Of a DNA stretch of 36,084 bases, positions 1 to 7,496 are shown in pieces. This stretch comes from an uncultured Clostridia bacterium. Its GTDB lineage: Bacteria; Bacillota; Clostridia; TANB77; CAG-508. The position numbers were made by a program, and so were the translations under genes. The notes below the pieces were generated by a model, which was not told the origin of the DNA, made no database searches, and saw nothing but the letters and a program-made list of their open reading frames with translations. The first letter of the stretch is position 1. Every line of letters begins with the position of its first letter. The stretch is taken from positions 1 through 36,084 of the forward strand of contig CANRKM010000006.1 of assembly GCA_947631225.1 (NCBI GenBank), given 5' to 3'.

Positions 1-129
1 GTTTTTTAATAGCATTTTTTTATATTTTATGAGATTGTTTACTTTATTACGACCACTGCGCCAGCAGTTTAGTACTATCGTTACAACTAAAGCAATTAAG
101 GTTATTCCTTTGTTTCTTGTGTTTTTCAT
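1..129 (-). pseudogene. Partial or degenerate type IV pilin-like gene, running off the left edge
   Basis: The minus strand has a strong ribosome site (GGAGG) eight bases before an ATG at 129. It encodes MKNTRNKGITLIALVVTIV, nearly the same leader as the major pilin at 15264 (KGITLIALVVTI, with prepilin cleavage after the Gly). After about residue 19 the hydrophobic segment breaks down: the frame reads LNCWRSGRNK instead of continuing like LLILAGV. The frame stays open to the window edge. No CGG codon is present, so this is not one of the frameshift cases described elsewhere. I infer a decayed or recombined pilin-family gene; the missing left flank could change this. Confidence 0.45.
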
Positions 130-169
130 AAACATATCCTCCATTTTTTATATAAAATTTTTCCATCAC

Positions 170-240
170 AAATAGACGGACTTAACTTGTGTTAAATGCC
201 ATCTCTTGCATTTTTATTTCACAAGTTTTTCCGTCTATTT
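170..240. repeat. Imperfect inverted repeat (hairpin)
   Basis: AAATAGACGGA plus ACTTGTG on the left (170-192) is mirrored by CACAAGT plus TCCGTCTATTT on the right (220-240), with about 27 bases between. It lies just upstream of the pilin-like remnant. It could be a terminator for something entering from the right, or the footprint of a small repeat. The rest of 241-503 holds only AT-rich sequence and a GT tract. Confidence 0.5.
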
Positions 241-286
241 TTTATATTATTTTTATTTCTTTTTTTATCTATTTGGTAAACATAAA

Positions 287-310
287 GTGTGTGTGTGTGT
301 GTGTGTGTGT
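287..310. repeat. (GT)12 dinucleotide microsatellite
   Basis: Twelve uninterrupted GT units in intergenic DNA. Such tracts are prone to slippage. No gene start sits close enough to claim phase variation. Confidence 0.9.
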
Positions 311-503
311 ACAGTCTCAAGGGTTTCAGTGTGTACTGATTTTAAATATTTTATTTTTCCTACTTCATGTTTATTTTTCATTTGTGTTCCTCCTAGTATT
401 TTTATTTTCGCTTTTTATATTATTATAAAATTTAGCTTTTGTCAATTATTTTTTTACTATTTAATAAAATTAGAAACATGTTAAAAGTAAAATTTTAATA
501 CGC

Positions 504-525
504 TTCAATAATTCTTTTTATTGAA
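504..525 (-). terminator. Weak hairpin at the 3' end of fba
   Basis: TTCAATA and TATTGAA arms flank an 8-base loop just beyond the fba stop on the minus strand. The following sequence is T-rich but has no clean T run. Confidence 0.35.
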
Positions 526-527
526 TA

Positions 528-1457
528 TTATGCTTTATTTGAAGAGCCAAATACATCTCTTATTTTATGCTTAACAGTCTGTTTTATTAAATCTCTTGCT
601 GGTGTTAAATATTTTCTTGGATCAAAACTTGATGGATCTTCTACAAATACTTTTCTTATTGCAGCTGTCATTGCAAGCCTTAAATCTGTATCTACATTTA
701 TTTTTGAAACTCCTGAGGTTGAAGCTTCTCTTAGCATTTCATCTGGAACACCTTTTGCTCCTGGAATATTAGCACCATATTTATTACATTGTTCAACTAA
801 TTCTGGTATAACCGTTGATGCCCCATGAAGTACTATTGGAGTATTTGGTATTCTTGATTTTACTTCTTTTAAAATATCAAAACGTAATTTTGCTTCACCT
901 TTAAATTTGTATGCTCCATGGCTTGTTCCTATTGCTATTGCTAAAGAATCACAGCCTGTTTCTTTTACAAATCTTTCAGCATCTGCTGGATCTGTGTAAA
1001 TTGCATCCGAATTTGATACATTTACATCATCTTCTATTCCTGCCAATTTTCCAATTTCAGCTTCAACTACTACTCCTTTTGAGTGTGCATATTCTACAAC
1101 TTGTTTTGTTAAAGCTACGTTTTCTTCAAAACTATATTTTGAACCATCTATCATAACAGATGTAAATCCATTATCTATACACATCTTAGCTGTTTCAAAA
1201 TCTGGTCCATGGTCTAAATGTATTGCAATTGGTATTTCTGGGTGTTCTTCAACTGCTGCCTCTACCATTTTCATTAAATAATTTATTCTCGCATATTTTA
1301 TTGCACTAGAAGATGCTTGTAAAATGACTGGAGATTTTTCTTCTTCTGCTGCATCTACTATAGCTTGAACAATTTCCATATTATTTACATTAAATGCTCC
1401 TATTGCAAATTTTTCTTTCATTGACTTTTCAAACATTTCCTTTGTCGTAACTAACAT
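528..1457 (-). CDS. fba: Class II fructose-1,6-bisphosphate aldolase
   Basis: A 309-residue zinc-dependent aldolase of glycolysis and gluconeogenesis (fructose-1,6-bisphosphate to glyceraldehyde-3-phosphate plus dihydroxyacetone phosphate). Visible family marks are the N-terminal AFNVNN, the metal-binding HLDHG near residue 85, GTSHGAYK near 180 and LHGAS near 210. I chose the ATG at 1457 because GGAGG is eight bases upstream; another ATG two codons earlier (1463) is too close to that site. It appears monocistronic, with its own good promoter at 1485-1513. The frame is intact and contains no in-frame CGG. Function is confident from motifs and length. Confidence 0.95.
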   Translation of the reverse strand: MLVTTKEMFEKSMKEKFAIGAFNVNNMEIVQAIVDAAEEEKSPVILQASSSAIKYARINYLMKMVEAAVEEHPEIPIAIHLDHGPDFETAKMCIDNGFTSVMIDGSKYSFEENVALTKQVVEYAHSKGVVVEAEIGKLAGIEDDVNVSNSDAIYTDPADAERFVKETGCDSLAIAIGTSHGAYKFKGEAKLRFDILKEVKSRIPNTPIVLHGASTVIPELVEQCNKYGANIPGAKGVPDEMLREASTSGVSKINVDTDLRLAMTAAIRKVFVEDPSSFDPRKYLTPARDLIKQTVKHKIRDVFGSSNKA

Positions 1458-1484
1458 AACCATTACCTCCTATTTTTTTCTTTT

Positions 1485-1513
1485 ATTCTATTGCTAAAAA
1501 TTGTTTCTGTCAA
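1485..1513 (-). promoter_or_regulatory. Sigma-A promoter of fba
   Basis: On the minus strand: TTGACA (1508-1513), a 17-base spacer, then TAGAAT (1485-1490), about 25 bases ahead of the fba start. This is a near-consensus housekeeping promoter. Confidence 0.75.
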
Positions 1514-1527
1514 GTCTTTTCTCAAAT

Positions 1528-1685
1528 GGACTGATGATTTTGGAGACGGAGAAAGCGGTCAATGGGGACGTCCTTTTTTGACATCTTTTATTTAATTTGA
1601 AATTATGTTTTAATTAGTTATAAAAAAGATGTCAAAAAAGGACGTCCCCATTGACCGCTTTCTCCGTCCCCAAAATCATCAGTCC
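1528..1685. repeat. REP-like long inverted repeat (two REP units head to head)
   Basis: Two arms of about 61 bases (1528-1589 and 1625-1685) are reverse complements with essentially one mismatch, separated by about 36 AT-rich bases. Each arm contains the unit that begins TGTCAAAAAAGGACG and ends CATTGAC (1558-1583 minus, 1630-1655 plus), followed by an outer block containing GCTTTCTCCGTC. The same unit recurs singly at 7470 and 33567. The right arm overlaps the last codons of spoIVB. The arrangement resembles a REPIN, as mobilised by REP-associated Y1 transposases; no transposase gene is in this window. Confidence 0.8.
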
Positions 1686-2739
1686 CTCATTTGCTGTAAC
1701 ATTATATCAGCAAAAACAGCATATCCTTGTGTTGCATCATTTACTAAAACATTTGTTATAGCTCCGTACAAATTTGCCATTTTGAATAATCGGACTTCCA
1801 CTCATTCCTTGAATTATTCCGCCAGTTTTTGCAAGCAGTGCATCATCTTTTACTTTTATTAGCATTGATTTATTGTCTGTATTATTATTTAAAAATATTT
1901 TTTCTATTTCTATTTTATATTCTTTTGGGCTTCCTTCATCCACACTACAATATAAAGTTGCTTCGCCGAGAGATATCTCATGTCTATGAGCTACTTTCAT
2001 TTCTTTTGACAAATCTAAATTTATTGCAGATAAATTATTTACTGTTCCATAAATTCCCAAGTTTGTATTTTTATAAATTGTTCCAATATTTGTTTGCTCA
2101 TCGAGTGTTCCCTGAATTTTTCCGAGGTGCCCCTTTTATTCCTTTTATAATTGATATTATTCGTGTTGTTAAAAATTCCCCATTTGAAATTTCTACTAAT
2201 TCTCCTGTATCACTATCTGTTATTCCATGTCCTAATGCTGCAAAATTTCCCGTTGCTGGTTCATAAAATGTAAGTGTTCCTATTCCTGCCGCACTATCTC
2301 TTACCCAAAGTCCTATTTTATATGTTCCGTCTGAAAATTTTATAGGTGTTATACTGCAGTTACATTGTTCATTATTTTTTATATATTGAATTTCTAAACT
2401 TTGACCTTCTGATTGATTTACTACTTTAGTTAAAGTATTTGTATCAGGAACTTCTATATTATTTATTTTTACTATTCTGTCTCCTTCTTCTATTCCAGAG
2501 TCTTGATATGGTTTATATTTTTTATTGTCTTCACCTCTTATTTCACTCATCCCAACTACTAATACTCCATTTGTATATAGCTTTAAACCTGATACTTGTC
2601 CTACTGGAATAACTGTCGTTTCTTCTACTATGTTTGCAGCAACTTCTTTTGCTGAAAATTTATTAAATAATATTTTGCTAGCACAAATAAAAATACATAA
2701 TAAAAAAGCAATAATAAAAATTTTTGTGATTTTTTTCAT
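1679..2739 (-). CDS. spoIVB: SpoIVB serine peptidase (S55), read through two +1 shifts at CGG
   Basis: SpoIVB is the forespore-secreted peptidase that triggers pro-sigma-K processing. The N-terminus has one membrane segment (about residues 5-22), then a PDZ-like region (GIEEGDRIVKIN), then the S55 peptidase with the catalytic His region ALGHGITD and the Ser region GMSGSP. The gene is in three frames: 205 codons, a +1 shift at CGG 2122-2124, 119 codons, a +1 shift at CGG 1764-1766, then 28 codons to TGA at 1679, giving 352 residues. Without the first shift the catalytic Ser is never made. The expected GAPGKIQGTL and NGKFVGAITNVLVND blocks are restored only by skipping the C of each CGG. Ribosome site AAAGGG precedes the ATG. 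mreB lies upstream on the same strand. Confidence 0.9.
1764..1766 (-). other. CGG +1 frameshift site 2 (spoIVB)
   Basis: Zero-frame aaa ttt gta CGG agc leads to a short wrong tail. Skipping the C gives gta GGA gct ata aca and the family C-terminus GAITNVLVNDATQGY. Confidence 0.9.
2122..2124 (-). other. CGG +1 frameshift site 1 (spoIVB)
   Basis: Zero-frame codons read gca cct CGG aaa aat and reach a stop about nine codons later. Skipping the C gives gca cct GGA aaa att cag, restoring the conserved G-x-PGK-x-xG stretch of SpoIVB. Confidence 0.9.
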
Positions 2740-2841
2740 AATTAATCCCTTTCTTTCTTAAGGCATTAATTTTGTTGAAAATTTGAAATTACTTTTCAAC
2801 CTTTCACCTTCAATTTTTATTATTGCTTTTTTTATATATTT

Positions 2842-3858
2842 TTATGCTTGCCTTCTTGCTTTTTCATCAAGGGAATCTAAATTGTCTAATGCTTTTCCTG
2901 TTCCAAGTGCAACACATGATACTGCATCTTGTGCAATCATAACATTTATTCCTGTTTGTTCTTGTAAAAGTTTGTCTAAACCATCTATTAAACATCCTCC
3001 ACCTGTCATATATATTCCTTTATCACTTATGTCTGAAGCAAGCTCTGGTGGCGTTCTTTCTAAAACTGAATGTACGCTATCAACTATCATCATTGCTGGT
3101 TCGTTTAATGCTTTTACCATTTCATTTGAATGAATTGTTATTGTCGTTGGAAGCCCTGTTGTTAAATCTCTTCCTCTAACCTCCATTTCTATATCTTGAA
3201 TTTTTGGAAATACACATCCTACATTTACCTTTATCTCTTCTGCTGTTCTTTCTCCTATTGCTAAATTGTATGTTTTTTTGATGTATTTTACTAAATATTC
3301 ATCAAATTTATCTCCTGCTACTTTTAAAGATGTACTTACAACTGACCCTCCTAAAGAAATTACTGCAATATCTGTTGTTCCTCCTCCAATATCTACTACC
3401 ATGTTTCCACATGGCTTTGAAATATCTATTCCAGCTCCTATTGCTGCTGCTATTGGCTCTTCTATTAAATAAACTTTTCTGGCTCCTGCATTTGTTGCAG
3501 CATCTATTACAGCCTTTTTTTCTACTTCTGTAACTCTTGAAGGTATACATATCATTATTCTTGGTGAAAATAAAGCCTTTCCCCCTATTTTTTTTATGAA
3601 ATATTTTAACATCTTTTCAGTTACCGTGTAATCAGAAATTACACCTTCTCTTAATGGTCTTGTTGCAACTATATTTCCAGGTGTTCTTCCAAGCATTCTT
3701 CTCGCTTCACCACCTACTGCAAGTACTTCACCTGTGTTGTTATCAACTGCAACTACTGATGGCTCACGAAGTACTATTCCTCTACCTTTTACATAACCGA
3801 TAACTGTAGCTGTACCCAAATCTATTCCTATGTCTTGTCCCCAACAAAATTTGAACAT
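2842..3858 (-). CDS. mreB: MreB/Mbl-type actin-like rod-shape protein
   Basis: A 338-residue cytoskeletal ATPase that forms membrane-associated filaments guiding lateral wall synthesis. Visible actin-fold blocks are phosphate 1 GIDLGTA near residue 10, IEEPIAAAIGAG, phosphate 2 VVDIGGGTTDIAV and the adenosine motif MTGGGCLIDGL near 285. The start at 3858 (MFKFCWGQDIGID) follows AAAGGAGAAGG; an upstream in-frame ATG at 3912 has no ribosome site. The spoIVB neighbour does not resolve whether this is MreB, Mbl or MreBH. The frame is intact. Confidence 0.9.
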   Translation of the reverse strand: MFKFCWGQDIGIDLGTATVIGYVKGRGIVLREPSVVAVDNNTGEVLAVGGEARRMLGRTPGNIVATRPLREGVISDYTVTEKMLKYFIKKIGGKALFSPRIMICIPSRVTEVEKKAVIDAATNAGARKVYLIEEPIAAAIGAGIDISKPCGNMVVDIGGGTTDIAVISLGGSVVSTSLKVAGDKFDEYLVKYIKKTYNLAIGERTAEEIKVNVGCVFPKIQDIEMEVRGRDLTTGLPTTITIHSNEMVKALNEPAMMIVDSVHSVLERTPPELASDISDKGIYMTGGGCLIDGLDKLLQEQTGINVMIAQDAVSCVALGTGKALDNLDSLDEKARRQA

Positions 3859-4038
3859 TATGCATCCTTCTCCTTTAATTTTTATTACATTATTATTACA
3901 TTTTTTTTGCAATTATATTACAGTTTTTTAAAATTAGCAATAGATTTTAAAAAAGATTTTTATTTTTTGGACTGAAATTTTAAATAAATGTGTAAATTTT
4001 TATTTACACATTCATTTGAAAGATATTATATAATTTTT

Positions 4039-5277
4039 TTAAAAATGTTTTCCTTTTCTTCTTGCTCTTCTAGCTATTTCTTCATCAGTTATATCATCAT
4101 TTTCTTCACTATCTACGTAATTATTTTCATCCATTATAGCATTTATAATTTTAGGCATTTCTCTTTTTTTAGAATTTTCAAATTCTTCTTTGTTTACATT
4201 TTGAAATATATGTTTTTGAAAATCATCTGGATCATCTTCATCATATTCATATTCATCATTATCTTCTTCATATTTTTTCTTTTTATAATTATATACTATT
4301 ATAAATACTATTATTGCTATTATTATACATATAAGAGCTACTATTAATAAAAATTTTATCTTATTTGCTTTTATTATTGCTTCATTTAAAACACTTTTTA
4401 TACTTTCTAAGTCAACAGTTATTTTATTTACAATAATTTGATAAGTTGCATTTTCGTCTGTTACCTCATTATAAACAAAAACCGTTATGACATTTTCTCC
4501 TTCTTGTAAAGAGTTATTTCCAACAACTTCTATTGTTATTTTATCATTTCGTCCTTCTGCTATAACTTCTAAATTATTAATATCTTCATTTATGTCTAAT
4601 GTATATTCATATATAGATGGATCAAACTCTGGCTTAAATGTGTATCCTTTTACTTCTAATTTTAATAAATCTGAATTAGATACAGTAGTTTCATTAGAAT
4701 TATTCGTTTCTTCTGATTTTTCTTCTTCTCTTGTGATGTTAATCGTATATGTTTTTTGATTACCATTTTCTGCAGTTACTATAACATTAACTGTATTTTC
4801 ACCTATATCTAGTCTTTTATCTCCTGTTCCTGTAATTTGGGCTTTTGAATCTGAAGCAGTCGCATATACGTTTACATTTTCTACATTATTTGGAACAGTT
4901 ACATTATATAAAGTTGTCCCTGGCTTAAAACCCTTGAAATCATTTGGCGTGATTCCCAAACTTTTTAAATTTGCATTGCTTGATTTTACACTTAGAGTAC
5001 TTTTTTGAGTATTAGTATTCGTATTAGTATTTGTATTTGTGTTTGTTTTAGTAGTATCTTGAGTAGTATTTTGTGTTTTATTTTCGGTTGGAGTTGGTGT
5101 TGGTTCCGTATTTTCAGTACTACCTTCCTCATTTTTCTGTGTATTACTTTGTGTATTATTTAACTCACTATCTTTATCTGTTTCATTATATGACTTAACA
5201 TTTCCCATTATGTTTAATAAAATGCATATAAATATAATAGTAAAAATTAATTTTGTAATTTTATGCTTAATTTTCAT
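4039..5277 (-). CDS. Membrane-anchored protein with two cadherin-like beta-sandwich domains
   Basis: A 412-residue surface-type protein. It has an N-terminal signal segment (about 8-25) and a low-complexity Thr/Asn/Pro linker with a (TN)n run at about 78-92. Two cadherin-like beta-sandwich repeats follow (about 100-185 and 200-285), each ending in a YxIxIxR or YQIIVNK strand. A single membrane helix is near 305-330 (LLIVALICIIIAIIVFIIV). The tail has KKKK, an acidic run (EYEYDEDDPDD) and a basic end. The likely topology is outside Ig-like domains and an inside charged tail. The specific role is unknown. It appears monocistronic. Confidence 0.75.
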   Translation of the reverse strand: MKIKHKITKLIFTIIFICILLNIMGNVKSYNETDKDSELNNTQSNTQKNEEGSTENTEPTPTPTENKTQNTTQDTTKTNTNTNTNTNTNTQKSTLSVKSSNANLKSLGITPNDFKGFKPGTTLYNVTVPNNVENVNVYATASDSKAQITGTGDKRLDIGENTVNVIVTAENGNQKTYTINITREEEKSEETNNSNETTVSNSDLLKLEVKGYTFKPEFDPSIYEYTLDINEDINNLEVIAEGRNDKITIEVVGNNSLQEGENVITVFVYNEVTDENATYQIIVNKITVDLESIKSVLNEAIIKANKIKFLLIVALICIIIAIIVFIIVYNYKKKKYEEDNDEYEYDEDDPDDFQKHIFQNVNKEEFENSKKREMPKIINAIMDENNYVDSEENDDITDEEIARRARRKGKHF

Positions 5278-5427
5278 TTTAAATTACATTCCTTTCCTTA
5301 TCTTCTTTCGTTATAATGTATAATTACATTTATGGAAATAGTATATCATTTTTTATTTTTATAAGTCAACAAATTTCTCCTTTTTTTGATAAAAAAATCA
5401 ATTAATTTACTTTTTTAACTAAAAAAC

Positions 5428-5445
5428 TCTCCTTTTATAAGGAGA
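5428..5445 (-). terminator. Rho-independent terminator after the 106-aa gene
   Basis: TCTCCTT and AAGGAGA form a 7-bp stem with a TTAT loop. On the minus strand the stem is followed by GTTTTTTAG. Confidence 0.75.
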
Positions 5446-5464
5446 CTTATATTTAAATATATGC

Positions 5465-5785
5465 TTAAAATGAAATTTTATTAAATAAGTTTTCATTTTT
5501 TTTATCTATTTGATAAAATTTTTCTAAAAGCTCATTGTACATGCTTCTCGTTATCTTATTTATTAATGGTTTTACTTTCTTTAGTTCTTCTTTATCCATG
5601 TCATAATTTTTATAGTATTTTATTAATTCCAATTTTAAAATTTCATATTCATATTCCGTATAAGTTTTATCTTTTATTTCAATTCCAAGTCTTTCTAAAA
5701 TTTTTATTTCCTTTTTTGTTAATTCTTCCTTTAATTTAATAATTTCTTTTTCATGATAATTTTTTTGCCATTCGTAAAAATTCAT
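5465..5785 (-). CDS. Hypothetical small charged protein
   Basis: A 106-residue protein starting MNFYEWQKNYHEKE, rich in Lys and Glu with predicted long helices (KLKEELTKKEIKILERLG). The start at 5785 is preceded by AAGGAT at good spacing; the longer frame from 5845 has no ribosome site. It has its own terminator. I do not recognise a family. No membrane segment, no cysteine motif, no in-frame CGG. Confidence 0.6.
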   Translation of the reverse strand: MNFYEWQKNYHEKEIIKLKEELTKKEIKILERLGIEIKDKTYTEYEYEILKLELIKYYKNYDMDKEELKKVKPLINKITRSMYNELLEKFYQIDKKNENLFNKISF

Positions 5786-5972
5786 AATATTTTCATCCTT
5801 GTAGAATAAATTTAGGTTTTTAATATGGCCATACCTATAAACCATATATTATAGACTTTACATTATATTTTTATAAATACTTCTTTTAGATATTATACTT
5901 CTTTTTTACTTTTGTCAACCTCTTAGTAGTCAAAAAGTATTCTTTTAAGCTTTTTATATTAATATAAAAATA

Positions 5973-6016
5973 AAGTGAACTTTACTCATTATTTTTTTAA
6001 TAATTTGCGTTCACTT
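5973..6016 (-). terminator. Hairpin terminator after the ribbon-helix-helix gene
   Basis: AAGTGAAC and GTTCACTT arms. Read on the minus strand, the second arm is followed by TTATTTTTAT. It sits 28 bases beyond the stop at 6044. Confidence 0.6.
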
Positions 6017-6043
6017 CATTTTAAATATCTACATTTTTAACTT

Positions 6044-6376
6044 TTATTTACCACTATTTATTGCATTATAAATTGCAATGTTGGTTAATTTGTATAAAGA
6101 TAACCCATATTTATCTCTTAACTTTTCCATTCCTTCATATGATGACTGTCTTATCGCAAAATTATGTGATTCTGATATCTCATTTTGAGGTCTTTCATAT
6201 ATTTTTACATTTTCTGTCTTTAGTAATTCTATAATTGCTATATTTACTAATTTGTTAACAGATGCATCATATATATTGGATAGATTCGATAATTTTTCAT
6301 ATAGTAAACTATCTATTTCTATCCTTCTTTTTAAAAGTTTATCTTTTTTTAATAAATATTTATCAAAAGTATTCAT
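6044..6376 (-). CDS. Small protein with two ribbon-helix-helix-like segments
   Basis: A 110-residue basic protein. Two similar segments each have a short strand followed by two helices: RIEIDSLLYEKLSNLSNIYDA then VNKLVNIAIIELL (about 18-52), and NFAIRQSSYEGMEKLRDKYG then LYKLTNIAIYNAI (about 72-106). The shared K-L-[VT]-N-I-A-I core suggests a tandem duplication of an RHH (Arc/CopG-like) DNA-binding fold in one chain. The start at 6376 is weakly supported by a GAGG-containing upstream sequence. Target and partners are unknown. It is not adjacent to a recognisable toxin gene. Confidence 0.55.
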   Translation of the reverse strand: MNTFDKYLLKKDKLLKRRIEIDSLLYEKLSNLSNIYDASVNKLVNIAIIELLKTENVKIYERPQNEISESHNFAIRQSSYEGMEKLRDKYGLSLYKLTNIAIYNAINSGK

Positions 6377-6427
6377 TTACGCCACCTCGTTTTATTATTA
6401 TAATGTCTTAAAATGGTGTTTTTAATT

Positions 6428-6460
6428 CCCATTCAGTAGTATTTTCGACTACCGAATGGG
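6428..6460. terminator. Strong hairpin between two small genes
   Basis: CCCATTCaGTAGT (6428-6440) pairs with ACTACcGAATGGG (6448-6460), loop ATTTTCG. On the minus strand it follows the 92-aa gene and is followed by AATTAAAAA, so the T run is weak. Confidence 0.6.
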
Positions 6461-6487
6461 TTGTGCGTTTTTCTTATTATCAACTTG

Positions 6488-6766
6488 TTATAAGAAAGAT
6501 TTTTTTATTTTTAACAATATTGTATCTAAATTTATATATATTGCATCATCTTCTTTTCCATATCCATATACCAATGTTGTATTTATTTTAAAATTTCCAT
6601 TCTTGCTATCTATATTTATATACCCCTTTTTTTCATCATATTTAACCACTGCTTCTTTAAGTTTTATTTTTCCCACTACATTTCTGTCAAATTCAATTTC
6701 TATTGTACTCTTTTCTTGAAATTCTTGCAAATTTTCATTTAAGTCAAATTCTCTAAATTTTTCCAT
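6488..6766 (-). CDS. Hypothetical 92-aa protein
   Basis: It starts MEKFREFDLNENL behind AAAGGGAAATACT. The protein is beta-rich and acidic to mixed (IEIEFDRNVVGKIKLKEAVVKY, then INIDSKNGNFKINTT). No membrane segment or known motif. It is followed by a hairpin, so probably a single-gene unit. The 260 bases upstream, to the tRNA terminator, are AT-rich with nothing I can support. Confidence 0.55.
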   Translation of the reverse strand: MEKFREFDLNENLQEFQEKSTIEIEFDRNVVGKIKLKEAVVKYDEKKGYINIDSKNGNFKINTTLVYGYGKEDDAIYINLDTILLKIKKSFL

Positions 6767-7026
6767 AGTATTTCCCTTCTTTCTTTTTTTATTATTTACT
6801 TTTTAGATAATTTTTATTCTTGATAACTTAATAAGTATAATACTTCTTATCTTGAATAAATAAAAGTTTCCATCACCTCTATTCGCGAATTTTTTTAGAT
6901 TTTTGCTTGAATTTTGACTAAATTTGAATTTGTGAATTTAATTTATTTATATATTAACATATTATTTTAATAAAATCTAGCGAACTAATTAATTTGTATA
7001 AAGTTTGTAAAAATAAAAAATAAAAA

Positions 7027-7050
7027 AAAATACAAGTTTCCTTGTATTTT
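7027..7050 (-). terminator. Terminator of tRNA-Tyr
   Basis: AAAATACAAG and CTTGTATTTT form a 10-bp stem starting at the CCA end of the tRNA. On the minus strand the stem is followed by a run of Ts. Confidence 0.85.
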
Positions 7051-7353
7051 GGTGGGCAAGGATGGATTCGAACCATCGTACGCTCTCGCGGCCAGATTTC
7101 TTACTACTATAGTTTTCACTACCATTTTCATGTTTGTAGTCTGGACTTTCTCTTTATCTTCTTCAAGATACCAGGTATAAAGTCTCTACACTTGGAATTT
7201 CTTCCTAGCTCGGGATTATCATCAGCTTAATCTGTTAAGACTTCCCCGAATTAGCCTAGTTGTCATCATATAATCACTTATATGAGCTGCAAATTTAGGT
7301 ACTTGTTACCAAAGACCACAGTCTGGTGCCATTAACCACTCGACCACTTGCCC
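7050..7353 (-). tRNA. tRNA-Tyr(GUA) interrupted by a group I intron
   Basis: The 5' exon (7353-7318) has acceptor GGGCAAG, a D arm with GAGTGGTTAATGG, anticodon stem CCAGA and loop bases C-T-G-T. The 3' exon (7099-7050) has AAA, stem TCTGG, a long class II variable arm (CCGCGAGAGCGTAC), T arm GATGG-TTCGAAT-CCATC, acceptor CTTGCCC, discriminator A and encoded CCA. Joined, the anticodon loop is CTGTAAA with anticodon GTA, the tyrosine form with its long variable arm. Mature length is 86 nt. The intron lies between anticodon bases U35 and A36. A consensus promoter and a terminator bracket the gene. tRNA-Tyr(GUA) is a queuosine target; queA is in the same window. Confidence 0.92.
7100..7317 (-). 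ncRNA. Group I self-splicing intron in the tRNA-Tyr anticodon loop
   Basis: The 218-nt intron follows the rule of U before the 5' splice site (U35) and G as its last base. The exon CUGU can pair with intron GCAG (7290-7287) as P1 with the U-G wobble at the cut. Core elements in order on the minus strand: a P-like block TTCGGGGAAGTC, Q-like AATCCCGAGC (P4 = CGGG/CCCG), P5 CTTAA/TTAAG, P6 GGAA/TTCC, R-like GTGTAGAGACTTT, P8 TATCTT/AAGATA and S-like AAAGTCCAGACTAC (P7 = GACTTT/AAAGTC). There is no homing endonuclease frame. I have not folded it by computer. Confidence 0.85.
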
Positions 7354-7382
7354 ATTAATGTGCTTTTGTACAGCACTTTTTT

Positions 7383-7411
7383 ATTATAAGCTTTATAAAA
7401 AGATTTGTCAA
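7383..7411 (-). promoter_or_regulatory. Consensus sigma-A promoter of tRNA-Tyr
   Basis: TTGACA (7406-7411), exactly 17 bases, TATAAT (7383-7388) on the minus strand, about 30 bases before the tRNA 5' end. Confidence 0.9.
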
Positions 7412-7469
7412 TAGTTTTAGTAAAATTTTTTGAAATCAGTTATGATGTCATCCTCAATTACAGAAATTG

Positions 7470-7496
7470 TGTCAAAAAAGGACGTCCCCATTGACA
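7470..7496 (+). repeat. Single REP-like unit at the 3' end of the ROK kinase gene
   Basis: Same unit as at 1630-1655, complete with TGTCAA and TTGACA ends and a GGACGTCC core. It supplies the last codons (DVNGDVLF) and the stop of the kinase gene. Confidence 0.85.

Noticed and set aside
1528..1685. CRISPR-like repeats
   Set aside because: Only two inverted copies with no regular spacers or cas genes; the structure is a head-to-head REP pair.
7042..7230. Plus-strand reading frame of 62 codons over the tRNA
   Set aside because: It is antisense to the tRNA-Tyr exons and intron; the RNA gene explains the sequence.
7318..7353. tRNA-His(GUG) starting at 7353
   Set aside because: The 5' half alone reads CTGTGGT like a histidine anticodon loop, but the 3' half would not pair; joining across the intron gives a complete tRNA-Tyr with a long variable arm.
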